Part shown: in pieces, positions 17,337 to 25,976 of the stretch
Numbering within the stretch: position 1 is the stretch's first letter
Layout of the letters: every line of letters begins with the position of its first letter
Assembly (NCBI GenBank): GCA_944332225.1
Contig: CALVJO010000016.1
Coordinates: 1-34,326 of the forward strand
Source: an uncultured Bacilli bacterium
GTDB taxonomy: Bacteria > Bacillota_I > Bacilli_A > RFN20 > CAG-449
DNA: 34,326 nt
Direction: 5' to 3'
The notes under the pieces: model-generated
Told to the model about the DNA's origin: nothing
Databases searched by the model: none
The model's input: only the letters and a program-made list of their open reading frames with translations
Translations under genes and position numbers: made by a program

Positions 17337-17877
17337 CTTGTTCACCATCCCTGATATCTATCTTATTTTTAGAATTATCTAATAATAAAGCTGAAAGAAA
17401 GATTGATGATAATGCTTTTATCCCATTAAGAAATATCTCATTTTGATAATCATTAAATGAAGAAATATAAGTTTCAAAAGAATAAACTTCTCTTTGATTA
17501 ATAGAAAGGGAATAACAATAGACCATCTCACCTTGATTAAAAGCATCTTGATCTGCTTGTTTAATAAAATATACGATGTCTTCATTAAACTCATATTGCA
17601 TCAGCATTCCTTGATCTTTAACTATCCTAGCATCTAAAACTAAGGTTCCGTTTTCATTGTTTAAAGAGATGTAATAATAAGCATTATTATCATCATGAAC
17701 GATTTGATTAACGGTCCCTTCTTGCTTAATCAATTGATTGTAATTTACTTTTCCTAAGAAGAAAGATGAAGAAAACATCATTACGATAAAATAAATTCCA
17801 ATTAGTAAAAATAAGACTCCTCCAATTATTTTGATTAAATAATAATTTTTAATTTTATCTTTTATATCTAATTTCAT
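17311..17877 (-). CDS. Membrane protein of unknown function upstream of comFA
   Basis: 188 residues with one strong membrane helix near the N-terminus (about 15-38), a mostly polar middle domain with strand-like alternation (residues 45-140), a moderately hydrophobic segment near 150-166 and an acidic tail. No family recognised; the general shape recalls DUF3592-type proteins, a loose impression. The ribosome binding site AGGAGGT lies in the 3' arm of the hairpin at 17884-17907, six bases before the ATG. The 3' end overlaps the start of comFA, implying co-expression with the com genes. Confidence 0.8.
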   Translation of the reverse strand: MKLDIKDKIKNYYLIKIIGGVLFLLIGIYFIVMMFSSSFFLGKVNYNQLIKQEGTVNQIVHDDNNAYYYISLNNENGTLVLDARIVKDQGMLMQYEFNEDIVYFIKQADQDAFNQGEMVYCYSLSINQREVYSFETYISSFNDYQNEIFLNGIKALSSIFLSALLLDNSKNKIDIRDGEQDDMYSLRE

Positions 17878-17883
17878 AAAAAA

Positions 17884-17907
17884 ACCTCCTACTTTTATAT
17901 AGGAGGT
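17884..17907 (-). terminator. Terminator hairpin that also holds the next gene's ribosome binding site
   Basis: On the minus strand an 8-base stem (ACCTCCTA / TAGGAGGT, loop of 8) is followed directly by six more T residues and then the ATG of the next gene. It lies 28 bases after rpiB and looks like an intrinsic terminator for the prfA operon. The AGGAGGT of the second arm is also the Shine-Dalgarno sequence of the membrane protein gene, so any readthrough transcript would fold this site away. Confidence 0.75.
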
Positions 17908-17934
17908 AAAGAGAAATATTTATTAAGAATTATC

Positions 17935-18369
17935 TTATTCTTGTTCGATGAGACTGACTCTTAAAGCGTGTCTTCCACCTTCAAATTTTGAAGAAAGGAA
18001 GATATCAATATACTTTTCAGCCATAGCTAAGGTTGTATATTTAGCCCCTAAAGACATCATATTCGCATTGTTATGAGACACGATTTGATTCGCGGTGTCT
18101 TCATTATGAACTAATCCGCATCTAATACCTTTAACTTTATTACAGACCATCATGACCCCTTCACCAGTCGTGCAAAGAACGATTCCCTTGCTACCTGGAT
18201 GATCTTTTACATATAAAGCCGCGGGACGCGCGAATAAAGGATAATCGACGCTGTCAAGAGAATTGCAGCCGAAATCCACGACATTATAACCTTTGTCTTG
18301 TAAATACTTTTTGACGCCTTCTTTTAAAGTAAACGCGCCGTGATCACATCCTAAAGCGATTGTTTCCAT
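17935..18369 (-). CDS. rpiB: Ribose-5-phosphate isomerase B family sugar-phosphate isomerase
   Basis: 144 residues, full length for RpiB/LacAB. It should interconvert ribose 5-phosphate and ribulose 5-phosphate. The substrate-site residues D9/H10 (CDHGAF), catalytic-type Cys66, H99 (SHNNANMMSLG), R133 and R137 are present. The loop reads CTTGEG where CGTGxG is usual, so exact substrate preference is not certain. It overlaps the end of tsaC by 19 bases; prfA-prmC-tsaC-rpiB mirrors the ywlC-ywlF region of Bacillus. A terminator follows. Confidence 0.88.
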   Translation of the reverse strand: METIALGCDHGAFTLKEGVKKYLQDKGYNVVDFGCNSLDSVDYPLFARPAALYVKDHPGSKGIVLCTTGEGVMMVCNKVKGIRCGLVHNEDTANQIVSHNNANMMSLGAKYTTLAMAEKYIDIFLSSKFEGGRHALRVSLIEQE

Positions 18370-18965
18370 ACTTTATTAATCTCCTCAAAGGCAAGAGAAC
18401 CCTGCCTAATTAATTTTAAATTATCTCCATCGATTAAAACAATAGTTGAAGGAATAAATGATGAACAAACCCCTTTAACTATTCCTTTAATCTTTTGATT
18501 AAATTCTTTATAGACATCCTCGGTATTTAAAAGAGGCTTATTACCAGAAATATTACAAGAAGATACTAATAAAGGATGATTAAATCTCTTTATTAAATCT
18601 GGGATCTCTTTTAAATTAGGGATTCTAATTCCAACTGTCTTCATTCCTAAAGTTAAATGATATGGTAAATCTTTCTTTGCTGGAAAAATAATAGTTATTT
18701 CTCCAGGCATGAAAGTATCAATCAACTTTTCCATAGGTTTAGTTAAATCTACATATCTTTTAATCTCATCTTTAGAAGATACCATGATGGTAAATGGTTT
18801 ATCCACGGGGCGATTTTTAGTCTTGCATAGATTATTAAAGGCCTCAACTGAATCCGCGTTGCAGGCTAATCCATAAACAGTCTCAGTTGGAAAAGCCAAT
18901 ATTTGATCCTCACCTAAAATCTCTAAGCATTCATCGTCATTAAAATTTAATATCTTAGTTTCCAT
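18351..18965 (-). CDS. tsaC: Threonylcarbamoyl-AMP synthase (Sua5/YrdC family)
   Basis: 204 residues, the short single-domain form without the Sua5 extension. It makes threonylcarbamoyl-AMP for the t6A37 modification of ANN-decoding tRNAs. The nucleotide-site segment FPTETVYGLACNA (25-37) and basic cluster K48/K50/R52/K56 (KTKNRPVDKPF) are intact; PGEITIIF stands where PGPxTxIL is usual. It overlaps prmC by 11 bases and rpiB by 19 bases. Confidence 0.93.
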   Translation of the reverse strand: METKILNFNDDECLEILGEDQILAFPTETVYGLACNADSVEAFNNLCKTKNRPVDKPFTIMVSSKDEIKRYVDLTKPMEKLIDTFMPGEITIIFPAKKDLPYHLTLGMKTVGIRIPNLKEIPDLIKRFNHPLLVSSCNISGNKPLLNTEDVYKEFNQKIKGIVKGVCSSFIPSTIVLIDGDNLKLIRQGSLAFEEINKVWKQSL

Positions 18966-19791
18966 ATATTTTCTCCATCTTTAAAAATCTAATTTTATGA
19001 TTTATATCCTCAATAAACTTATAAGCATATTTTATCTCTAAACTTTCTATTATTCTTCTTAATTCATCTTCTTGAGATGGATCAATTTCTAAATATATCA
19101 ATTTAGGATAATCAATTTGCTTTAATTCTAAAAGCATCCTTCTAATGATATCTAATCCATCAATTCCTCCAAATAAAGATATATTAGGTTCATTATTCTT
19201 CACTCTAGAGGAAACATTAACTAACGAAGGGATATAAGGTGGGTTAGAGATTAATACATCGACGCGCCTTTTAAAAGAAGTAAATAAATCACTTAATTCT
19301 ATCTTAACTTTAGAATCAAACCTCTCTTTATTAATCTTAGCTACCTCATTAGCCTTAGAAGAAATATCGACTAAATAGATATTATGATCTATTTTTAATT
19401 TCTCTAATTCTAAATCTAAAGAAATACCTATGCACCCAGAGCCGGAGCACATATCTAAAATTACTAAATCATCATATTTATAGTTTTTAATATCATTAAG
19501 GGCTAAAAGAGTTAATTCCTCTGTTTCATAACGAGGAATCAACACATCTTTATTAATATAAAAATCTCGTTTTAAAAATCTTTGCTTAGATAAAATATAT
19601 CCAAGAGGTTCATCCGTTAACCTATCTAGTAAAGGAATGATCTTATTTTCATCTAGCTCGATATCTTCATTAATTAATAATTTATAGCTATCAATATCAT
19701 ATATTTCTTTAAAAAGAATAAAGATGTCCTCGTAAGTGACATCTTCAGAAATATATTGTTTAGCTAAATTATATAATTTATTTAGTTTCAT
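18955..19791 (-). CDS. prmC: Release factor glutamine N5-methyltransferase
   Basis: 278 residues. PrmC methylates the glutamine of the GGQ motif in release factors, and here it directly follows prfA with a 14-base overlap, the classic arrangement. The N-terminal recognition domain contains EPLGYIL (61-67); IPRYETEEL (85-93) and the SAM-binding loop [10 protein letters not shown] (113-122) follow, and the catalytic NPPY is at 183-186. Confidence 0.95.
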   Translation of the reverse strand: MKLNKLYNLAKQYISEDVTYEDIFILFKEIYDIDSYKLLINEDIELDENKIIPLLDRLTDEPLGYILSKQRFLKRDFYINKDVLIPRYETEELTLLALNDIKNYKYDDLVILDMCSGSGCIGISLDLELEKLKIDHNIYLVDISSKANEVAKINKERFDSKVKIELSDLFTSFKRRVDVLISNPPYIPSLVNVSSRVKNNEPNISLFGGIDGLDIIRRMLLELKQIDYPKLIYLEIDPSQEDELRRIIESLEIKYAYKFIEDINHKIRFLKMEKIYGN

Positions 19792-20881
19792 CTTGATATT
19801 TTTTAGCTTCTAAAGCTAGTTTATCTTGCTGATCTGCGTTAATTAAAGCATCAAGAATCTCATCTAATTCACCTTCCATGACTCTATCAAGTTTTTGAAT
19901 GGTAAATCCGATTCTATGATCAGTAACTCGATTTTGAGGATAGTTATAAGTTCTAATCTTCTCGCTGCGTTCTCCGGTTCCTACTTTAAGACGTCTCTCA
20001 GCATCAATTTTCTCATTTTGTTCAGCTTGCTTTAAGGCATAGACTCTTGCCCTAAGAAGATTCATAGCAATCTCTCTATTTTGAAGTTGAGATCTTTCCA
20101 CTTGGCAGGCTACCACGATTCCGGTAGGAATATGGGTAATTCTAACCGCGGATTCAGTTTTATTAACGTTTTGACCTCCCGCGCCAGAAGAACGATAGGT
20201 ATCAATTTGTAAATCAGCAGGATTAATTTCAACCTCTACTTCCTCAGCTTCTGGCATGACTAAAACTGTCGCTGTAGAAGTATGAATTCTACCTGAAGCT
20301 TCGGTCTTAGGAACTCTTTGAACTCGATGCGCGCCGGATTCAAATTTTAAGCGAGAATAAACTCCTTCACCTTTAATCATAAATGATATAGAAGCGAAGC
20401 CTCCCATCTCCGATTCATTAGAATCAAGGATTTGAATCTTCCATCCTCTTGACTCCGCATAACGGGTATACATTCTAAAGAGGTCTCCAGCAAAGATATT
20501 TGCTTCATCTCCTCCAGCCGCGCCACGGATTTCACAGATTATATTCTTTTTATCGTTTGGATCCTTTGGAATTAATAATAATTTTAATTCCTCGTACATC
20601 GCTTCTAATTTTTTAGTCAATTCTTTGACGTTTTCTTTAGCGAATGAGGCTATCTCCTCATCTGAATCATTCTCTAAAACTAGAGAATCTTCTATTTCTA
20701 ATTCAATCCTTTTATATTCTTGATATTTATTAACTGGCTCTTCTAAAGTAGCTCTTTCTTTATTGAGCTCTGTCATTTTTCTAATATCTTGAATAATATC
20801 GTCTCTACAAAGTAATTCATCGATTTCTTTTAATCTTGTTTCCATCACTTTGAGACGTTCAATCATGTTGTCTTTTTGCAT
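19778..20881 (-). CDS. prfA: Peptide chain release factor 1
   Basis: 367 residues, normal for RF1. It releases peptides at UAA and UAG. The stop-codon recognition motif PKT (191-193, the PxT tripeptide of RF1 rather than SPF of RF2) and the catalytic GGQ (235-237) in [12 protein letters not shown] are present. The ATG at 20881 has AGGTGA just upstream. First gene of the operon, with a promoter holding an inverted repeat. Confidence 0.96.
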   Translation of the reverse strand: MQKDNMIERLKVMETRLKEIDELLCRDDIIQDIRKMTELNKERATLEEPVNKYQEYKRIELEIEDSLVLENDSDEEIASFAKENVKELTKKLEAMYEELKLLLIPKDPNDKKNIICEIRGAAGGDEANIFAGDLFRMYTRYAESRGWKIQILDSNESEMGGFASISFMIKGEGVYSRLKFESGAHRVQRVPKTEASGRIHTSTATVLVMPEAEEVEVEINPADLQIDTYRSSGAGGQNVNKTESAVRITHIPTGIVVACQVERSQLQNREIAMNLLRARVYALKQAEQNEKIDAERRLKVGTGERSEKIRTYNYPQNRVTDHRIGFTIQKLDRVMEGELDEILDALINADQQDKLALEAKKYQDETK

Positions 20882-20896
20882 AAAATCACCTAATCC

Positions 20897-20924
20897 ATGA
20901 TAGATATTAGCAAATATCTTTCAA
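20897..20924 (-). promoter_or_regulatory. prfA operon promoter with an internal inverted repeat
   Basis: On the minus strand TTGAAA (20919-20924) and TATCAT (20897-20902) are 16 bases apart. The spacer is filled by a perfect 7-base inverted repeat with a 4-base centre (AGATATT 20902-20908, AATATCT 20913-20919), placed like a repressor operator. The remaining intergenic bases (20925-21107) show nothing else identifiable. Confidence 0.5.
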
Positions 20925-21107
20925 GAAATAAATTTTAGAGATTGAATTTTAAGGAAAGATTTGCTTTGTAAAAGTTAAATTTAGTTTAATGCCTATCATA
21001 TTTATTCTTGTAAATGGAATTATATAGATTCTAATCCATTAATTTATTTAGCTATGCTTAGAGAAATCGTTTTATTTTTTATATTTAATTATCAAGAGAA
21101 AATGCAG

Positions 21108-21126
21108 CCTAAAAATTGTTTTTAGG
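21108..21126 (-). terminator. Hairpin just after rtcB
   Basis: An 8-base stem (CCTAAAAA / TTTTTAGG, loop TTG) lies six bases beyond the rtcB stop codon. The following minus-strand tract GCTGCATTTTCTCTT is only moderately T-rich, so it is a probable but weak terminator. Confidence 0.5.
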
Positions 21127-21131
21127 AGCTT

Positions 21132-22340
21132 TTAATGATGTTTAAAGTTATAAATTGGTTTAATAATTTTAATGTCTTTAACCAAATAACCTAAATATTT
21201 TAAGATTAATTCTTTGTTCTTATAAGCTTGAGGAGCTTCATCTATTGTATTTTGATTAATAGATGTAGAATAGATTCCTTTCATAGATTCTTCAAATTCA
21301 TCTATTGTTATCCTATTTTTTGAAGCTATTCTAGACATGATTCTTCCCGCGCCATGAGGGGCAGAATAATTATATTCTTTATTTCCTAAGCCTTTAGCTA
21401 TAATGCATCCATCTCTCATGTTTAAAGGTATGATCACTTGTTTATCTAAAGAAGCATCGATGGATCCTTTTCTTAAAATCATCTGTTTTGTATCAATATA
21501 ATTATGAATGCAAGTGAAGGAATCAATAGGTTCAATATTTAAAAATTCTATTATTCTTTTTGCGATTAATTTTCTATTTTCTCTAGCGAATGATTGAACG
21601 ATTTCCATATCAAATAGATAATCTTCAAAATCTTGATTTTCTAAATATGCAAGATCGTTATTAAATTCTTTTTCTAATAACAATTTTTTGTTCTTTAACT
21701 CTTTTAAAGTATCATTAATTTTAACTTCCTGATGAGTTTCCTTAAAATAAGAGATAGTTTTAATTACTTCTTCTTCATAATTAAAAACTTTATTGATATT
21801 GGCTTTAATCGCTTTTTCTTGATAGATTTCGCATACTTGTTTTCCTAAATTACGCGAGCCAGAATGAATAATTAGATAATGATTACCTTCATCATCGATA
21901 TCTACTTCAATAAAATGATTTCCTCCTCCTAATGTTCCTAAAGAATTTTTAAGCCAAGTTAATTCTTTTAAAGAGGAATAACAACGTAGAGAAGTTAAAG
22001 GGAAATCTTGTAAACATTCATCATTAACATTCAATCCTGATTTAATGTTCTCATTAATAAATTTATCAAGTTCTTCTAAAGAAAAAGGTTCCTTTCCAAG
22101 ATTAATTAATTCCATTCCGCAGCCGATATCGACACCGACTAAAGTAGGGACCACTTTATCTTTTATAGTCATAGTTAAACCGATTACTGACCCTTTACCC
22201 GAATGAACATCAGGCATGACAACGATGTTAGAATCTTTAGCAAATTCCTGATCAGCAAGAGTTTTTAATTGTAATAAAGCTCCTTCTTCAATCTCGTCTT
22301 GCAACACGATTATTTCATTATATTTTCCTTTAATAACCAT
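21132..22340 (-). CDS. rtcB: RtcB-family RNA ligase
   Basis: 402 residues, full length. RtcB joins RNA ends bearing 2',3'-cyclic phosphate or 3'-phosphate to 5'-OH, using GTP and manganese. Metal and active-site motifs are complete: D71/C74 in DIGCGM, H142 in GGGNHFIEV, H159 in IIHSGSRNLG, H279 in CIHNYID and the guanylylated-His candidate H329 in APHGAGR. AAGGGG lies before the ATG and TATAAT-like boxes further upstream. No archease or RtcA gene accompanies it. Role probably RNA repair. Confidence 0.93.
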   Translation of the reverse strand: MVIKGKYNEIIVLQDEIEEGALLQLKTLADQEFAKDSNIVVMPDVHSGKGSVIGLTMTIKDKVVPTLVGVDIGCGMELINLGKEPFSLEELDKFINENIKSGLNVNDECLQDFPLTSLRCYSSLKELTWLKNSLGTLGGGNHFIEVDIDDEGNHYLIIHSGSRNLGKQVCEIYQEKAIKANINKVFNYEEEVIKTISYFKETHQEVKINDTLKELKNKKLLLEKEFNNDLAYLENQDFEDYLFDMEIVQSFARENRKLIAKRIIEFLNIEPIDSFTCIHNYIDTKQMILRKGSIDASLDKQVIIPLNMRDGCIIAKGLGNKEYNYSAPHGAGRIMSRIASKNRITIDEFEESMKGIYSTSINQNTIDEAPQAYKNKELILKYLGYLVKDIKIIKPIYNFKHH

Positions 22341-22390
22341 ATACTTATCCCCTTTTTTATTATAAACATTATATTACATTAAATATCTAA

Positions 22391-22612
22391 TTATCTATTA
22401 AGCCATTTTTTAATCACAAAAACTAAAAAAATAATGATGGCAGGAATAGATAAAATCAATCCAATTAGAAGAATAATTTTTCTAGTTATATAAAACCATT
22501 GTACTTCAGAAAAAGGGAAAAACCGTAAAAATTCAATTACAAGATAGGCGATAACATATAAACAAATAAGAACAAAATAACTAATATTGATGATTTTTTT
22601 AAGTTTATTCAT
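22391..22612 (-). CDS. Small two-helix membrane protein
   Basis: 73 residues, nearly all membrane: helices at about 9-30 and 42-67, basic residues at both ends (MNKLKK and KKWLNR), suggesting an N-in/C-in hairpin. The ribosome site is weak (GAGAGAAAG). It is divergent from the TetR-family regulator gene about 160 bases away, a common layout for a regulator and its target, but no shared operator was found. Function unknown. Confidence 0.55.
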   Translation of the reverse strand: MNKLKKIINISYFVLICLYVIAYLVIEFLRFFPFSEVQWFYITRKIILLIGLILSIPAIIIFLVFVIKKWLNR

Positions 22613-22720
22613 GACTTTCTCTCACTTATTAATATCATAAACAAATTAAAGTTTATAACAGCTTTTTTTGCTTTCTTAAATTAATTATTTTTACTAAATA
22701 AGTATAAAATTTTCCTTAAA

Positions 22721-22749
22721 TTGCAAATAAGACATGTAAAATTTATACT
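22721..22749 (+). promoter_or_regulatory. Promoter of the TetR-family gene
   Basis: TTGCAA (22721-22726) and TATACT (22744-22749) are spaced by exactly 17 bases and lie 22 bases before the ATG at 22772. The TTG that could open a longer reading frame is itself the -35 box, which argues against the longer start. Confidence 0.65.
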
Positions 22750-22771
22750 ATTTATATCTATAGAGAAACTT

Positions 22772-23359
22772 ATGATGCAAGATAAAAGAATAGTTAAGAC
22801 TCAAGAAAGTTTAAAAAAAGCCTTAGTAACATTACTGATTGATATGCCTTTTTCCGCGATTACTATTCAAGATATCTGCTCTAAGGCTAAGGTGACTAGA
22901 GTTACCTTCTACAAGCATTACGATACTAAAGAAGCGTTATTATTAGATTATGTGACTGACTGTATCAAAGATATTTTTCACTTTGGAAACGAGCTATCAT
23001 CGATGAAGGGAGAACATAAAGTTAGATATGTTTTAACCACGATTTTTGCAAGATCGATATCAATGATTAATGATAATCCTTTAGTCAGCAAATCTTTAGC
23101 CTCAAAAGGAGATAAATCTCTTTTAGACGCCTTAGAATTAATCGCAGTTAATCAAGGAATCAATTATCTAGATTCATTACTAAAAGATGATATTAATTCT
23201 CGTTACAGCTCTAAAAAAACTATTACTTTCATCTTAGGTGGTTCCATCCAGCTATTATTTAATTACGCATTAAACAAACATTATTACGATGATGAAGATC
23301 AATCATTTCTTAAAGAAGGATTAGAGATGATCGATGATTGTTTAAATAGTTTACAATAG
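22772..23359 (+). CDS. TetR-family transcriptional regulator
   Basis: 195 residues from the ATG at 22772 (an adjacent ATG follows). The N-terminal helix-turn-helix domain (about 5-50) reads TIQDICSKAKVTRVTFYKH, typical of TetR; the C-terminal half (about 70-190) is an all-helical ligand/dimer domain of the TetR_C_8 (DhaS-like) type by appearance. It probably represses a nearby or distant gene and responds to a small molecule that cannot be told from sequence. The only plus-strand gene between the rtcB and gdpP blocks. A terminator follows. Confidence 0.88.
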   Translation: MMQDKRIVKTQESLKKALVTLLIDMPFSAITIQDICSKAKVTRVTFYKHYDTKEALLLDYVTDCIKDIFHFGNELSSMKGEHKVRYVLTTIFARSISMINDNPLVSKSLASKGDKSLLDALELIAVNQGINYLDSLLKDDINSRYSSKKTITFILGGSIQLLFNYALNKHYYDDEDQSFLKEGLEMIDDCLNSLQ

Positions 23360-23370
23360 TTTTCCATTTA

Positions 23371-23394
23371 AAAAGGGATTATTAAATCCCTTTT
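23371..23394. terminator. Bidirectional terminator between TetR gene and lemA
   Basis: A perfect 10-base stem (23371-23380 / 23385-23394) with loop ATTA and A/T flanks on both sides lies between the convergent tetR-type gene and lemA. It ends the long gdpP-lemA operon on the minus strand as well. Confidence 0.85.
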
Positions 23395-23412
23395 ATCTTT
23401 TAATGATCAATT

Positions 23413-24081
23413 TTAGAAGAATGTGCCGCGCGCGGCTTGTTTCATCTCTTGAGAAGTAGAGAATGGAATTCTAGTCGTATAGCCTTGTTTAGCTGCTACT
23501 ATCATCTTTGTAGGCCATTCTTGAATTGCTGTATTCCAAGTAAGAACCGCGTCATTATAAACTTCTCTAGCCGCGGTGATCTCTTTTTGGAGATAAGAAT
23601 TTTGTCTTAAGCATTCTTTAATCTCATCATGAGCTTTTAAATCAGGATATTGTTCAAAAGCAACATTGATTGATCCAAATAGACGATCTACTTGTTGAGA
23701 TGTTTCATTTCTAATCGCATCATTTGCTTGAGCGTTTCCACCTCTGAATTTAGCAACTTCAGTCATGACTTCCTTATCAAGATCGATTGCTTTATCAAGA
23801 AGCTTCGCTGCGTTTTGTAAGATAACAACTCTTTGCTCAAGATAGTTATCAATTTGAGATGCCGCATGTTGAATTCTTTGTTGAAATTGTCTTAAGTAAG
23901 TTCCCGCGTTAATCTTCATGATTAAGAAGATAACTCCTGGAATGATACCTAATACCCATAAGATAACTTCGAATATAGTTGATCCGACTCCTACCTTAAC
24001 TGGGATTTGCTTTTGGATGACGTTTACATCTCTTCCTTCTTGGCTAATAGGCCCATTTAATTCATCTAATTCGTTTGCCAT
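23413..24081 (-). CDS. lemA: LemA-family membrane protein
   Basis: 222 residues. A membrane helix (about 33-55) is followed by the long helical LemA domain with the conserved LRQFQQRIQHAASQIDNYLE-type start and repeated helices to about 205. A 30-residue polar N-terminus before the helix is longer than usual. LemA proteins are widespread in bacteria and poorly understood. Here it is the last gene of the operon, 16 bases after the DUF3137 protein. Confidence 0.9.
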   Translation of the reverse strand: MANELDELNGPISQEGRDVNVIQKQIPVKVGVGSTIFEVILWVLGIIPGVIFLIMKINAGTYLRQFQQRIQHAASQIDNYLEQRVVILQNAAKLLDKAIDLDKEVMTEVAKFRGGNAQANDAIRNETSQQVDRLFGSINVAFEQYPDLKAHDEIKECLRQNSYLQKEITAAREVYNDAVLTWNTAIQEWPTKMIVAAKQGYTTRIPFSTSQEMKQAARGTFF

Positions 24082-24097
24082 AATGTTCTCCTTTCTA

Positions 24098-25954
24098 CTA
24101 TTTTACCTTATTTTTAACGAATTTATCATTAATATAGTTTACAAAATTATTATCTTCCTCTGAAGAGTAGGCTCCTTGACTAGTTAAGAAACCGATGAAG
24201 TTCTTTTTTCGATAAGCATTTATATGCGCGGCATTTAAATCATCAATAGATGTTTTCGCGTTATCATCTAAATCAAATTTATGAATAGAAATCTGAGATA
24301 CTTTAGAAGTTGGAACATATAAATTCCAATAAACCGGGACATCATATAGGCTGCCGTTTCCTGCCATAACTGGAACATATTCCACCTGAGGAATAACTTG
24401 ATATGTATGAGTTTCAACATCATAGATATCAGTTTTATTAACCTGAGAATTTAATTTTACTTTAAGCATCAAAGGCTCATTAGGTCCTGAATCTTCCGGA
24501 CGGAATTCACTTTCATAACCATGAACATATTCATTGACGAAGCTCTCAGCTTCAAGAGGGGATACATTAGGAATTAAATCATTATAATTAAATTCTCCTC
24601 CCTCGGTCATCTGATAAAGAGGAATCGCAAGTAAAGGGGCTAAATCAAAATATAATGATCGATATATCTCTTTTAAATGAGTTTTAAAATTCTTAGTTAA
24701 ATTTGAAAACTTATATTCTCCATCAAATAGATGAGGATCATATTCAAATAGTCTCTTCGCGTGCTCGGTTGAAACAATATTTAATTTATTAATTTTTCTA
24801 AAATAGAAATCATCTCCAAAGCCAACAGCATCAGTCATCACTTCTTTTAAATTTTGTTGGGCTAGAGGGGTGAATAATAATCTAAATTCAACTTCGTTAT
24901 CACGATTGAAGGCTCCAAATAAAGCATCGAAATCTTGATTGCCTAAAGGTTGAAAGGTTTTACCCTTTTTAACTGCTTCTTTAGTAAGACTATTTATCGT
25001 TTTAGTTCCTTCTTTTATTTCCTTTTTAATATCACCTTCATCGCATCCTGGAGATAAGAAAGTTGGTCTACGAATAAACGATAGATGCTCCGCGGCTTCA
25101 TTTCCGTAAATAATCGCGGTGTCTTTAAAATACTCAGGAGCCTCTTTAGTGACTGTAGCCACTAAAGTTTCAGTAACAACTGAAGTATAAGATTTACCAT
25201 CGCTATAATGGGTGACTGTATAACTTACCGTTCTAGTTCCTCGATAGGTACGCATTCTCATATCTCTAGCAAAGAGATTGACTCTAATGAATGGATTGGT
25301 ATTAATGTCGCCTGATTGAACCCCGACAACTGATTCATTTTCAGTATATTCATAATCATAGTTATATAAGGCGTGAACCATTAATAGCTTCTTAGGATCT
25401 AATTCTGAATCTAAGGTAAAAACATCAGAAGTTCGATTAACAATATTTATAAAATCTTTGAAAGTTAATTGATTAGTAATTTTAGCGATTTGACTTTTAC
25501 AAATAGCTAATTTTTCATCATGCTCTGCTTGAATCTTTTTGATTTTTTTAGATACATCATTAATCTTTTTATTAATAACTTTAACAATTAAGATTATTAA
25601 AGCTACTCCTAAAGGAATTCCTATACCGATTGTTAAACCAGAAAATAACGGATTCGGCGAATCGGAAAAAAGAAAAACTATTCCAAAAATTGCCGCGAGA
25701 AAGCAAAGAACGATTATGAATATCAAGAATCCTCGAAGAAATTTAAACCAACCATTTTTAGAAGATAAGTCATTTAATTTTAGCTTTAATTCATCAACTT
25801 TCTTCGCAAGGGCTTCGTTTTCCTCAGGGACTATCTGAGATTTTGTAACTAACTCATCAAAAAATTTATCGATTTCTTCATTAAAAGCTTCCCTTAAAGG
25901 ACCTTTATAATAATCAACTGGATCAAAGCTAGATCCATCAGTATTCTTTAACAT
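24098..25954 (-). CDS. DUF3137-type membrane protein
   Basis: 618 residues from the ATG at 25954, preceded by TGGGGGC; a longer frame to 25999 would need a TTG start inside the yfhO-like gene. A helical N-terminal region (about 30-70), two membrane helices (about 73-96 and 104-126), a short coiled-coil-like stretch (to about 160) and a large soluble C-terminal domain follow. The layout and its place next to lemA match DUF3137 proteins, whose function is unknown. The C-terminal domain would be cytoplasmic if the N-terminus is. Confidence 0.75.
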   Translation of the reverse strand: MLKNTDGSSFDPVDYYKGPLREAFNEEIDKFFDELVTKSQIVPEENEALAKKVDELKLKLNDLSSKNGWFKFLRGFLIFIIVLCFLAAIFGIVFLFSDSPNPLFSGLTIGIGIPLGVALIILIVKVINKKINDVSKKIKKIQAEHDEKLAICKSQIAKITNQLTFKDFINIVNRTSDVFTLDSELDPKKLLMVHALYNYDYEYTENESVVGVQSGDINTNPFIRVNLFARDMRMRTYRGTRTVSYTVTHYSDGKSYTSVVTETLVATVTKEAPEYFKDTAIIYGNEAAEHLSFIRRPTFLSPGCDEGDIKKEIKEGTKTINSLTKEAVKKGKTFQPLGNQDFDALFGAFNRDNEVEFRLLFTPLAQQNLKEVMTDAVGFGDDFYFRKINKLNIVSTEHAKRLFEYDPHLFDGEYKFSNLTKNFKTHLKEIYRSLYFDLAPLLAIPLYQMTEGGEFNYNDLIPNVSPLEAESFVNEYVHGYESEFRPEDSGPNEPLMLKVKLNSQVNKTDIYDVETHTYQVIPQVEYVPVMAGNGSLYDVPVYWNLYVPTSKVSQISIHKFDLDDNAKTSIDDLNAAHINAYRKKNFIGFLTSQGAYSSEEDNNFVNYINDKFVKNKVK

Positions 25955-25976
25955 AAACTGCCCCCATTTATTTAGT

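Noticed and set aside
19778-22340. RtcB next to a release factor, recalling the rtcB2-prfH RNA-repair pair
   Set aside because: The factor is a full-length RF1 with PxT and GGQ, in its standard operon with prmC. A terminator-like hairpin and a separate promoter lie between it and rtcB, so adjacency is probably chance.
22721-22771. N-terminal extension of the TetR-family protein starting at TTG
   Set aside because: That TTG is the first part of a -35 box with a well-spaced -10 at 22744; the TetR domain begins right after the ATG pair at 22772.
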